Positions 46,225 through 57,600 of a DNA stretch of 64,000 bases are shown here, piece after piece. The position numbers and the translations under genes are program-made. Positions within the stretch are counted from its first letter, which is position 1; the number at the start of each line of letters is the position of its first letter. The stretch is from positions 63,387-127,386 of the forward strand of contig MU130621.1 in the NCBI GenBank assembly GCA_015039465.1, written 5' to 3'. Under the pieces are notes generated by a model. The model was not told the origin of the DNA. It made no database searches and saw nothing but the letters and a program-made list of their open reading frames with translations. The stretch is from Phlegmacium glaucopus. Lineage: Eukaryota > Basidiomycota > Agaricomycetes > Agaricales > Cortinariaceae.

Positions 46225-47244
46225 AAATGTCTGGCAGAGCATGGTGTAATCATGGTGTAATCCTGCTGATAGGGTGGAGTATGTGCAAGACCTGCAATGA
46301 TCCTAGGGTCACAAGTGTTCTCAAGGCTGTATCTGGATCCACAAGCAAATATGTATCAATCCCTTTTCCAAATCTGTACAGTGTACACCCAAAAAGATAG
46401 AGTGTTTCTGCACATACAAGTGATTGATGTTAACTGTACAAAATGTTTCAATCTTGCCTATCATAGAGTGTGTCCAGAAAAGAATTTGTAGATTTGTGAT
46501 AATAACATAGTGAAACACAAGTCCATAAGCAACTGACAGTGAATATTAGATATTTTAGATGTATACTCCTATCTGAGGTACATATCTACAGTTCCTGAGC
46601 TCTGTTCCGTTGCTCCAAAATAATCCTAGTGAACTTGCATTCCACTGGGCACACATTGCTGGTGCACATTATTAATGATCCCCTTCATTCTCCTTCATAT
46701 TCCCTCATATTCCCATGGTTTACCATATTGTGTGCCTGTCCACATGGATTATCATGGACACTGTAGTATTCAATCCAGACTGATTTAATTTGTATAGTTT
46801 AGTAAACAGACTTGTTCAGAGCCACACTTAAATCCTACACTTGGTTTCAAAAGCAACACAATTGGGTTAAGTTAACTGATTTTGGGTACATCCTTAACTC
46901 CATAACAGTTTGTATTAGACAGTAGCTTGCTTTAATTAAGCTGAAATAATAGAAAAAATGCACAAATCCATGCCTTTGCCAGATCATGTCATATCATTGT
47001 TACTAAATTCTTTGTTCATTTAATCTGAGGTCAGAAGGGTACAAGTTAATGAGAACTTGCAGAGCCTTAAGACTTTGAGAGTGAATATCAAGTAGAGAGT
47101 TCATCTGTTAAAGACTAGGTACAGGAGAATGTAGTAAGGGTGAAAGTTTATAAACTAAAATGGAAAATGAAAGGCATGTGTAGGGCATGTGTAAAACATG
47201 AAATGAAAGCATGTATTAGAGGTGAAAGTAAATTGCACTGCTGG
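46225..47244. other. intergenic, 3' flank of the NLR-like gene
   Basis: AT-rich sequence with no gene recognised. No poly(A) site or repeat could be assigned with confidence. Confidence 0.4.
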
Positions 47245-47437
47245 CAGCAGGTAGTGTTTCTGATGGAAAAACTTATTTTTAGAAATGTTTTGTCATTTCT
47301 GATTACATTTTTCCTAAAGTTACACCAAAACAACTTCCTTATAAGGGAATTAATTTGGTGTAACCTTAAGAAAAATGTTTTAGAAGTGACAAAACATTTC
47401 TAAAAATAGGTTTTTCCAAAAGAAACACCACCTGCTG
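47245..47437. mobile_element. foldback/MITE hairpin
   Basis: A near-perfect palindrome of about 193 bp. Arms of roughly 85 bp start cagcaggtagtgtttct and, on the other strand, cagcaggtggtgtttct. They share gaaatgttttgtcac/attct-type sequence and tttggtgtaac near the loop, and enclose a loop of about 20 nt. The transcript would form a long hairpin. No target duplication is evident. Confidence 0.75.
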
Positions 47438-47666
47438 TTACAACTTCAAACAGTTTAGATAGTTCTAACCATAAACAGTCATATAAGAAGAGTTTGTCAT
47501 TCAAAATGAGCTCAAAGAGTACCAAGAGAATCATCTTGAGGAATTGTCTTATGAGTTTGAGAAAGATTCAGAGAGAAAAGTGGGTACGATTCTTAAGAAC
47601 TAGCTAAGGAATCAGTACAGTGTAAATATAGTATTTATAGTAAATATATGAGTTGTGTATAATGTG

Positions 47667-48582
47667 CATCAGGAAAAATGATTTTGGCCCTAGGTAGCCT
47701 TGGGTAATTTGTTAGTATCACATCACTACTCAGGACATCCCAGGACACCCCAGGACACCTCAGGACATCCTAGAGCAGCACAGGTAAAATTTTGAGTGTC
47801 ACCCATTTTCTCAGGACACCTTTAGTGTATCCTGGTGCATTGACCATCTGGACCAAATCACATCAGGAGGCCCTGGGAGTCCCTTAGAATTTATGAATTT
47901 TGCTAGAAAATCTTTAACCACCGTGTCCAAAAAAAGTATTTTGCAGTTTTCTCAATAAGGAGAGCTGCTATTAATATAATTTAAACATATTCAGGGTCCT
48001 AAAACAATTCTCTACCATCTTTAAAAAATTTCCTTTTTTGGAATTTATGTAATCTACCCTGACCCAGCACCATATGCTTGAAATCATGCTTATCTGTGAT
48101 CATGTGACCAATGGTCTGTGCGCCATCCAAAAGATATATAAACCACCCACAATTTTGTTTTCTTATTTCCTACTTCCCCAGTATTATACTAGTATATTTA
48201 TGTATCACTATTTTATTATTATTTTATTACTAGTACTATATATGATGTTTAGAATAATTGAATATAATTTTATTGTTATTATTATTATTCTGTTGTGTGA
48301 GACCACTCAAATATCTGGTTTATATATGTTTTCTAGCATCAGATCCAAAAGGACTAAGGCTGCCTCAGGATGCTCTCAGGTTGCCTCAGGTTGCCTCAGG
48401 ACGCTCTCAGGTTGCCTCAGGATGCTCTCAGGATGCCTCAGGTTGCCCCAGGACAGCCTAAGACTTTTCATACATAGGTAACTTGCACCCCAGGGCAACC
48501 TCTTGACCTGAGCGCCCTGAGCTGCCTGGGGCACCCCAGGACATTTCAGGACAGCCTAGGGCAGAAGTCATTTTTCCTGATG
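47667..48582. mobile_element. TIR element with caggaca repeats
   Basis: The left end catcaggaaaaatga and the right end (same word on the other strand) form an inverted repeat of about 28 bp that continues into gccctagg. Subterminal caggacatcc/caggacacc motifs fill both ends. It is about 916 bp with no coding capacity. A target duplication is not clear. Confidence 0.6.
48355..48455. repeat. tgcctcagg minisatellite
   Basis: A run of 9-12 bp units, tgcctcagg and tgctctcagg, about ten copies, lies inside the TIR element. Confidence 0.75.
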
Positions 48583-48899
48583 TGAGTCGCCAGCATGTAA
48601 AGAATGAGTCATAGGTAAGAGTAAAGGTGACTCATACAATGAGTCATACACATGTTGATGGAACAATGAAAGTAATGAGGTAAACATAAGTAAATGGAAA
48701 TGAAAAGGGAATGTGGAATGCATGTAGGTGAAACAATATTGTGTTTGGTGGAGTTAAAGAAAAGAAAAATGAACATTTGTAACACCTGCTGCCAGAAGTG
48801 TTGCATTGATATGAAATGATGAAAAGAGAAAGGATGAAGCATGTAATCAGAAATTAAAAAAATGAATGTTCCACATGTAAGACAATTGCAACAACCACC

Positions 48900-49297
48900 T
48901 AGTGTTTTGAAGTCCAGTCCAATCCAGTTTTTTGACCTTCAGAACTCAGGACTGAGACCAAGACCGGTCTCTCCTTTCTCAAAGACTGAAAAAGACTGGA
49001 CCAAACCATTGAGGCTATGAGTCCTGGTTCATGTCCCCAATTAGTAATATGTACTACATTAAGAATAGAAAGTAGGTACTTGAGGCAACAGGTCAGCAAT
49101 AAATTATAGTTAGAATATTTACAAATGAAGATACCCAGTGAACATGGTCTTTGGTTGGTTTTTGAAATCATGGTGGACCAAGGACTGGACCAAGGTTGCA
49201 CTCTTGACTGGTCCTAATAATTTGTGATCTTGATCAGTTTTGGTCTGGTCTGGTCCTGGTTTTTTTTCCAGTCTCACAACCAGACTTCAAAACACTA
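48900..49297. mobile_element. hAT-type MITE, family M, copy 2
   Basis: The 398-bp element has TIRs tagtgttttgaagtccag on the left and tagtgttttgaagtctgg on the other strand at the right. It is flanked by the perfect 8-bp duplication caaccacc (48892-48899, 49298-49305). Its interior is rich in ggtctggtc/gactggacc words, like copy 1 at 10477-10907. It is the same family with a different target. Confidence 0.87.
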
Positions 49298-49305
49298 CAA
49301 CCACC

Positions 49306-50678
49306 AGTTAAAGCAGATGCCAATGGACTTGATTTTTGAGGCTGGGAATTGCCACATTGGGGGGGATCCAGACCATGCCCTGGCTGAAGAAGATATTGAT
49401 AAAGTTAGAATAACAAGTAGGGTACTACTAGACAGCACTGAAAACTGGAAACCCAGCAGGTAATGATGATGCTGGCATTGAAGGTCCAGAGTTAGATCAG
49501 GATGGGTCAGAACACTGGCACAATTTGTCAGTGAAGAGAGGGTGAAGTAGAGGTAAATGAACAGGCAAAGATGGTGCTTGTGTCCATAGGTTGGTAATTG
49601 CTAGGGGATGTTAACTATACCAAGAGCCACTGGTTAACTTAGAGAAGGTGAGGTCACCAGTAACCAAGTTTATACTAAGGTGTCATCTACAGATGACACC
49701 TGCTACTTTATATACAGGAGGACCCAGTAACTACCCTGGTTCCTGATAACAATCATACAGTAAGCATATAGAAATAGGACACACATTCCATGAGGAACGT
49801 GTGATAGATATCTACTTGGAGACACATGTGTAACTACTAACTAATAGACAGCGGGTGGTAATCCCATGAGTCCATGCATATCAGTGTTCATGTACCATAC
49901 TAGTGAGAGAGCAAGATGAGTGTGTAAGTGTACATGTATATACCTACGTAGTGTCCTCATCAGCAAACTCTGATTTTTTGTCATAGTGAGTTATAGCAAA
50001 ATATAGTAGAGTATAGCAAAAATTGGAGTTTGCTGATGCTCCTACAGGTATGTCTGTAGGATCCAGTAGAAGTGTAAGGGGACACTCCATTCTACCTACA
50101 CTGCCCAATTAAGATTTACTTCTCAACCAACACCCATCAGGAACCGACCAAGTATGGGCACCTAAGTCTCCCTTATCGGCTTGGGAAAGATATCTGGACC
50201 AGTTGTTAGCTCAACCAAATCGGCAGGTGGACCAACCAGTTGGCAACCTATATGTCCCACCCCATTGTCGACCCTAGCATCTCCTCTCCCGATCATCATT
50301 TGGGCACAGTCCCAGCTCTCATTACTTCCGACTTTTGTTCGGGCCTAAACCCAAATGAAACTTTGACTTATTATTTTATTTATTCTCATATGACATCATT
50401 TTAATTATTTTATTATCACACCATTATTTATTCATTTTCATATGTCCAATATGTCCATACTCATACTTAAATACTTTCCCATCCTAGCAGAGATCCCCAT
50501 CCTTTCCTCTTTGGATCTCCTGCTAGGTGAGTTAGTAGTAGTCAATACTTATAATATTATTAACTTTGGATCTCCTGCTAGTGCACCTGGCTTCGACCCG
50601 ATTCTCAGTTATGTTCAGTCCCAACTGAACTCCCAAATATTTGGACAAACTCCCAATCCCAATTGAAACTGGCCAGCT
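49306..50678. other. repeat-bearing intergenic DNA
   Basis: It holds a perfect short palindrome aggtgtcat...atgacacct (49679-49702). A miniature inverted repeat runs at about 49968-50041 with ends catcagcaaactc and gagtttgctgatg. No gene is supported. Confidence 0.45.
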
Positions 50679-51541
50679 TTAAGTTTCAGTCACCCTTACA
50701 AGAAGGTCCAGAGTAGCTTGAATTGAAACTGGAAGTGGACAGCAATGGATTGTGCCTAGGTCTGTAGGACATATTGAGGGGTCCATAACATTGTCTACTG
50801 TGCCACTTAAATCTAGCTGGCTGCGCTCCTTTGATATGGGGTCAATGAACCCAGGTGGTGGCCATACATCTTCCCTGGATATTAACCTGTTTCTGATATT
50901 CAACACTTGAAGTGGGATGAGCCTGACTGCAAAGTGGAAGGCATGGTGGGAAATTATTAATGATGGCATGATGGAACTTATCATGAAAAGGAACATCACC
51001 TTCCTGAAGTATTCTAATAGCTTGACTTAGGCCCCAGTGAAAATTGGTGTGGAGCTGAGCAAGAGAAATTGAGACTAAACAATGGAGATCAAGTAGGTTC
51101 ATAAAATGTTATGCCTAGTGAAAATTGGTTCTGATCCCATGCAATTTGCAACTTGTTTGGTTCCTTCCAATTCTGTCAAGGCTGTCATGTCCAGCATGGC
51201 AGCACATGCTTACATATGCTGCTGATATTCATATAATAAGATTGTTTTTGAAAAATTTCAAATAGCGAGGGGTTGAGGCATGGCAGTGTTAGCTTGTGGG
51301 TGGGAGTTAAGTGGTTATGGGGTGGAAGATGGGGCAGTGGTGGGATTATTATGATGTGCTGAGTAGGCTTGAGTGTTGAAACATTTGGTGGCATGGCTGA
51401 AGTTGAGGAGGGGTTTAATGGTGGAGTTAAGTCACAGTTTCTCTCTTCTACTGACCCTACTTTATATAGTAATGATGCCCTGTTCAGAAACTTTCCCAAG
51501 CACTGAGGCAATGGAAACAACCTACTAGTAGTACCAGTCAT
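50679..51541 (-). other. coding-like fragments, not resolved
   Basis: Overlapping minus-strand frames give blocks that look protein-like: LHTNFHWGLSQAIRILQEGD (about 50995-51060), LNIRNRLISREDVWPPPGFI (about 50845-50905), and QLDLSGTVDNVMDPSICPTD (about 50760-50820). A Pro-rich stretch lies at 51185-51541. They shift frame relative to each other, so this is either a multi-exon gene or a decayed element. I recognise no family. Confidence 0.3.
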
Positions 51542-51798
51542 ATCCCCTGCAGCAACAGCCCCTTAGCTTCACCAGCTAGTAATCAATGGTAACTTTCTGG
51601 CCTGGAAATTTATAATGATATCTTGGAGGCTTCAACCTGGTATGACAGAGAAGGGAGGATATAAGATTAGATATACTATTATTTATGATAAAATTTTACC
51701 TTCAGATTGTTCAGTATCAATTAGTCATTAATATTAATTGGAAGAAGCAAATTGAAGCTTGATTCAAGTGTCATTTTAACTCTATATAGTATATATAC

Positions 51799-51951
51799 AC
51801 TGTACCATTTAATTTGGCCTCCACATGACCCTTTCTATTTTTCTGACAGATCCCCAAAATCTCCATAAATCAATTATTGAGCAAACATTAAATCTGGGGT
51901 CAAAAAAAATTGGGTGGGGTGGGACCACCAAATTGATTGAAATGGTACAGT
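51799..51951. mobile_element. small MITE with ctgtaccattt ends
   Basis: The inverted ends actgtaccattt and aaatggtacagt enclose about 150 bp. Both ends extend into tttgg(c/t) sequence and are bordered by tatat stretches. It is non-coding. Confidence 0.55.
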
Positions 51952-52226
51952 ATATCTAAAAACATCTGATTAGATCCAACTAGATTTGAAATTTTGACAA
52001 ATGAAGAATATCTGATAAGTGTCTCAGACTCTCATTCCTCAAGTTGTAGCAATTTACATATATTTACATCAGTATACTATTTTATTTTTTTGATCTAACC
52101 CTCTCTGGTTTGATCCACTTTCACTGGGCTTAGGCCTGTAGGACTTTATAGTAGTTGCCTAATTGCTTTCGAGTCTCAGCTTGTAAGCATTAAATTTTAG
52201 AGTCCTATGTGTGTATTTTTTGACTG

Positions 52227-54691
52227 ATGGCCTATCAATTAGAAAATATGAGCATGAGCTCATCACCCATGACCACAAGACCGCAATGTGAAATTTTCAG
52301 GCCAGATGAATGGTTTATGAAGCAGACCCACTTCGGCTTCGGCTCCTGCTCATTAATAGTACTTCCCCGCCAATACAGTGTCAATATTACATGGAATCAC
52401 ACAATACTTTCGAATGAACTCACCTTTTGAACTAACCAAAGATAACTTTAGCCTGCCCGCGTCCCCGGTTATCTGCAGAGGTTGTCTGTTAAACTAACCA
52501 TCTTTGGGAACTTTCGAAACCTTTGGAGCCTTGGAAAAAATAGCGAGGCCGTCTTTTTTTGGCAGAGTGTTCCATCGATAACGTGCCCTAAAATAAGATG
52601 TCCTACAACATTCAATGATGAGCCGCACTGCATGTGAGTTACAAATTCCGTGTCTGGCCTCCATTTCTGTCAGAGAAGGTCGAGAAGTTAGTGTGATCAG
52701 CCAGTAGAGTCGGAAGCACCTGTGAACACGATGCTGAGCAATCCGCTGGCGGCCGGGCTTTTGTTATACATAGGCGTTATGAAAGTAATATATGCTGACG
52801 TCGACGCCGCAGACTCGTTGGTAATTCATGTGCTGGTCAAACCATTCGAGGCTTAGTAGAACCACCGAGACCAGAAAAAGCGTTAGACAAATTCCATACG
52901 TATTTTGTTCGACTTCATCTGATTCTTGTGCCGTATTGACAATCACACAAATTACACAACGCCTTCTGTTTGTCGCAAAGCGCGCTCACGTAGCTTTTCA
53001 GGTCGCGATTGTGCATTGCAAGATCCCTGCTTGGTTAAAATAGTTAGGCAGGGTACAAAGAAGGCAGATAGAACATTACCAGCTGCTGTAAAAATTAACT
53101 TCCTTCGCTTAGCCGTCTGTGATTCCTGAAGAGAATGAAACAAGAATTGTTATCTTTCATCTTTTGAAGTCCAAGACCATCATATACCTTTCATTTGATT
53201 GAATGATTGTCTTCGATAGTTCCACCACCGTCGACACATTTTCATGCAGACGCGGGTGTCCCCGGTTGGACGGCATCGTGCACGTAAATTGGCGGGGATG
53301 AAGGACCCTCATTGTGTTGAACCTGAGGCGGCGATAATGATTAATAACCGGGTTCATCGATCGCAATCGCTTCACGAAATTTTGAGAAATTGATCAGTAC
53401 TTAGTCGTTACTTTCAGGGTCAATAAAAGGATACATACATGAAGCGCAAATACATGATAATAATGATGTCTTGGTGGTTGCTTGCTGATTTTCCCGACAA
53501 AGGTATAAAACCGGCTACATGTAGCTAGAGCGCGCGAGATAAAATGACACATACAATATTGAAGGCTTCTATGAGCCTGAGAAAATCGGAGGGGTATACC
53601 AACCCTTACTGATCGCGAGAGTCATTGAAATATTGAGGGCTGGTCAGGGGAGTTGTCATAACTGAACTTTGCGCCACAAGCCAAGACCCTTCCAGGACAC
53701 GTTTTCATTGCCTGCTGTTGGAAACAAGCGGTTCACGAACAGCGACGAGTCGACTCGACTGGCTATCTTATTAAGTGAGGCAATCGGAATACCAGAATCC
53801 TTAAGCGCCGGGCCTCTGGGGATTGCAGATTGCAGCCAGAAGTTCATTTCCGTGTTTACTAGATTCCCGTGTAGTACGGATAAGTTCTCTTTTGTAGAAA
53901 TTAAGCAATCGATCCTTCACGATGCTGTTGAATTTCCATATTTAGGTGGTTTAGCTTGACTCTGGAGAAGCAGTAGATGAAGTAGCTCACTAACTCCGAG
54001 ACAACGTTTGGACTCGAAGCAGGTGAGCGACAACCTCATGTAGGCGGAGACAACGTGGTATTAGTATTTGTATAATCAACGTCAGTTATGAAAGGCATCG
54101 TGTTGAGGAGCCGAGAGAGAGACATTTTTAAGAAAACGTGGTAGGCTGGCGTCGCGGCTAGTACTTACATGTAGTTGTTGGTGCTTCTGCCTTTGCATAA
54201 TTATGAATCTGATGCAGCTGAACCACCCAATGGAAAAACGAGGCCAGCAAGTCAAATAGTTTAGTCCACGGTCATGTGGTCGTGGATGTAGCGTGCAGAA
54301 CGCGTGTCCTGACTCTTGAAACCAACGCTGGCAGGCTCTGCACTTTACCATCGCCCTTGATGCAAAATTTCAAGCACACAGGATAACCTCTGCAAAGAAA
54401 CGACCACCTAGTCGACTATTTTCCCGATCCAGGTATATGGTTTCCGGCAAGAAACAAGTCATTGGCCCCCGCATACGCGGCCGTGCGGATTACGAGCACT
54501 ATCCCCTCGAAATACGAACTGGTTGGGAAAATTTTTCGTACCCGAACTTGCTCGCCAAGATCGCTTTTTGGCCAGTCGACAAGTTCATGTTAGAAGACGG
54601 GTATAATATCACTGCTTATGGTGTCCAAAATCACATAGAAACGAGGGGCTTTCTTCCAAAGGTCATATGCATCTCAACGTCAGTGTTCTAA
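52227..54691. other. weak coding-like fragments on both strands
   Basis: Minus-strand blocks include RVLHPRQFTCTMPSNRGHPR and HENVSTVVELSKTIIQSNE (about 53190-53310), KRRKLIFTAAG (about 53085-53115), and YGICLTLFLVSVVLLSLEWF (about 52835-52900), a possible membrane helix. Plus-strand blocks include SLPAVGNKRFTNSDESTRLA (53705-53765) and IRGRADYEHYPLEIRTGWEN (54471-54530). None joins into a full model and none belongs to a family I know. They may be parts of small intron-rich genes. Confidence 0.3.
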
Positions 54692-57600
54692 AATTTCTCC
54701 ACCCTTCATTTACTCTCTTACTCAAATCAAGATCCGAGTCCATTATGTCTTGGGCCTCTACATTTCTTGGACTCCACCTAGAATAAGCATTGCAATCTAT
54801 GCTGATCTCCACCCTGCACGCAATCAACCACAATCATCTGAATGACATTTGACCTTCTTCGTTTTCCTTAGATCCTCTAGTCCTTCGCGCTTAATAAACG
54901 CAATCGACTGAGATCATGATGGACCTTACGATAATCTCGAAGCTCATTGGAGATCTCAGAGGTTCCGAGAAGGGTAAGTTTTCCTTTTCTTGCCTCTCAT
55001 TCATGATTTTAACCTTTGCCTGGGACGATCACTGATCCTTCTATCCATCGATGATAGATGATAGTCGATAGCGAATCGATGGTGGATGTATTGGTGGTAT
55101 TTTAACCGGACTGATTCGTATTGTCACAAACAGGGAACTATGTTGCACCTGTTGCATGTTTTTTTCACCTTCTTGCATCCACAACACTCGCAGCCCTGAT
55201 GCGATTTTTCTGCACCCCCATGTTGCTTGCTGCCCGTGTGTCGGACGTTAATCAGTAGGGCAACATGCAGAGAAGGGAGATTCGTTTGATTGACAGATAG
55301 GCGTCGCCGCGTGCATTGACGCCGCGTTCTTCCCGTAACACGGTACTTCGTTTGGGGGTTCACAATGTTTGCGTCTATCTATATCCATCTGTTCTTCTTC
55401 ATCCATGACATCTAAGGGTGTATGCGGCATCGTTTGGGGATGGGGTGGCGCGACGAAATCGAGGCTACCAAAGACCCCCTTGGACCACCGTTATCTTCCT
55501 CCTTACCTTGCCTGCTAAATATCGCCTGGTCATGTTCATCTTTCTCCGGTCTGGCGAAACATAAGCTTCCAACACATTTATACCTTTTAGAATTGGGATA
55601 AACGATGAAGCGTAATTAACCACAAAGTCTCGCCTGGGACCCTCTCCGACTCCGACTCCGATATTTGAGGAAGCAGAATCATTGTCATGTGGTGGGAGAA
55701 CCCTTTGACGATCGAGCCCAAGACTTGTCTTGTCAGCGCTGACTGGGATATTGACTTATCAATAGGGTTCATGGCTTGCCGTGGCCGTTCGATAAGCAGA
55801 ATTCTTCGAAATTTCGGGTTGGCCAGGCTGGAGGTGCAAATGGAAAGGACTTGGTCTTGGATGGACGTGATTGCTTGATGAATTTCTTCAACTGCCGAAA
55901 TGAAGCCACGTTCGAATCATATTTGGACTGGGAGATGATCGGTACCCTTCACTTTAGGCTGCAGGGTTAGAGCGTTTTTTGCTGCTTACTGATTATGGTG
56001 GAGGTGAATATAGTGCTAATGCTCTTGACGCCTCTAGCGTTATTCTCGCTGTTTCACTTGTTGCATGTGCCAAGGTGTCGAGTGATGTTGCTGTCAATCG
56101 TGATCCATGCTCCGGATCTAATGTTATCACTGTTTCTTGTCTGCGACCTCGATGTTGATGCGGTGTAGGCTTTACTGGGTCAAAGGACGAACAACCACTG
56201 GAATTCAAGTCGACACGAACCACGTTACCCTCGCATTCTTTCACGACTTTCAACTTGGCTTTCATGCTCTAGTTCGTCATCATCACTTTAATTGATATCT
56301 TGATGTATGATACTTTTATGTTCTATCTTTACAACAGCTGGAACGTGCAGCCTTCTCGATTGGACTTGGTTCTAACATGGCTGCTGTCCATATGCTTCTG
56401 CTCGTGGCTCAATTTCTTCGCTGTGATTCGTGACTTCTCTGATTAGACGATCCTTCCTTCTCCCGCGGTCGGGTCATTCTTTCTACTTGTGGTATGGTTA
56501 CCATGATCATGGTTTTTGCGGTCTAAATATGATATCTTCGAAGCCAAACTCTATCGTCTGCTGGGGGACGGAACTCAGTCTATTTTAGACGTTGAACTCT
56601 GTGTTGCAACCAATTGAACACATTGCGTCCTGCTTGCTTACGGTAGTCTGTCACCTAGACGACTCAAACACTCACAACGCCTATCCCTCGTGATTATCAT
56701 CTTGCTAGCCTTGTGGTCTTCCTGTCAATCTGCAAATTGCCGAATGGAGGGCTAGCGGATATAAGGACCCCCTATCTACATCTGTGGTCCATCGGAGGCG
56801 ATCGGAGGACCATGAATGACCAAGTCTCGTTTTCTCTTCTGGGTCTAGGAATATATCCCAATTCAAGCTACAACTTTTGTGGTTATTTGTGCTACGTCCC
56901 TGTGATGTCATCCTTCCTCAGCTGGTTCTCACTTAACCTTCATAAGGCTCACTGGCCCAGCGCTCTGCCCCTCTCTGCCCTCCTGACCTTACCGAGCCTT
57001 ACCGACCCATCTAATACTAGATAACCGCGTAGGCCACATTATGTCAGGTACACTGGTTTTTTGAACTTGCCATCATTTCCCGGCTCGCATCTACCGGTTC
57101 TTTCTGGTTCAATTCTTGGAGTTTCAAACGTTTGTAAAAAAAAAAAAGACTGAATGCGTCTACCCCTTAGCAATACCTGGATACTTAGGACCGCTCAAGC
57201 ATATTCGCGGAGTTCTAAAGTGTGTGTATCCGCATGCTGAAAGATGCTGAATCACTTGGGTTGCATTCTTGAGTCGAATTTCAAATTTATGACTCAGATA
57301 TTTTTTTTTCCAGCTGCGCCTCCGACCCTCTCCGACTTCGGTTCTCCCGGCCGTGATTAATGAATGCAAAGAAAGAGTCAAGCCTGATCAGAGATAGACT
57401 ATGGGAATATATGGGAAATTAAAAACTTGGGAATTTTTTGCTGTTTGAATTTTCTTCTTTTCCCTTTCTCTGCTTTCCTTTGCCTTCACTGCCTTTCTTG
57501 GTTAACGAGTCTTATCGATGGGAATAAAATCCTTTATTTAGGAATTTATAACTGCGCTCGTCTGTTATCCTGACCGACAACGGTCGTTAACTGGTGATCT

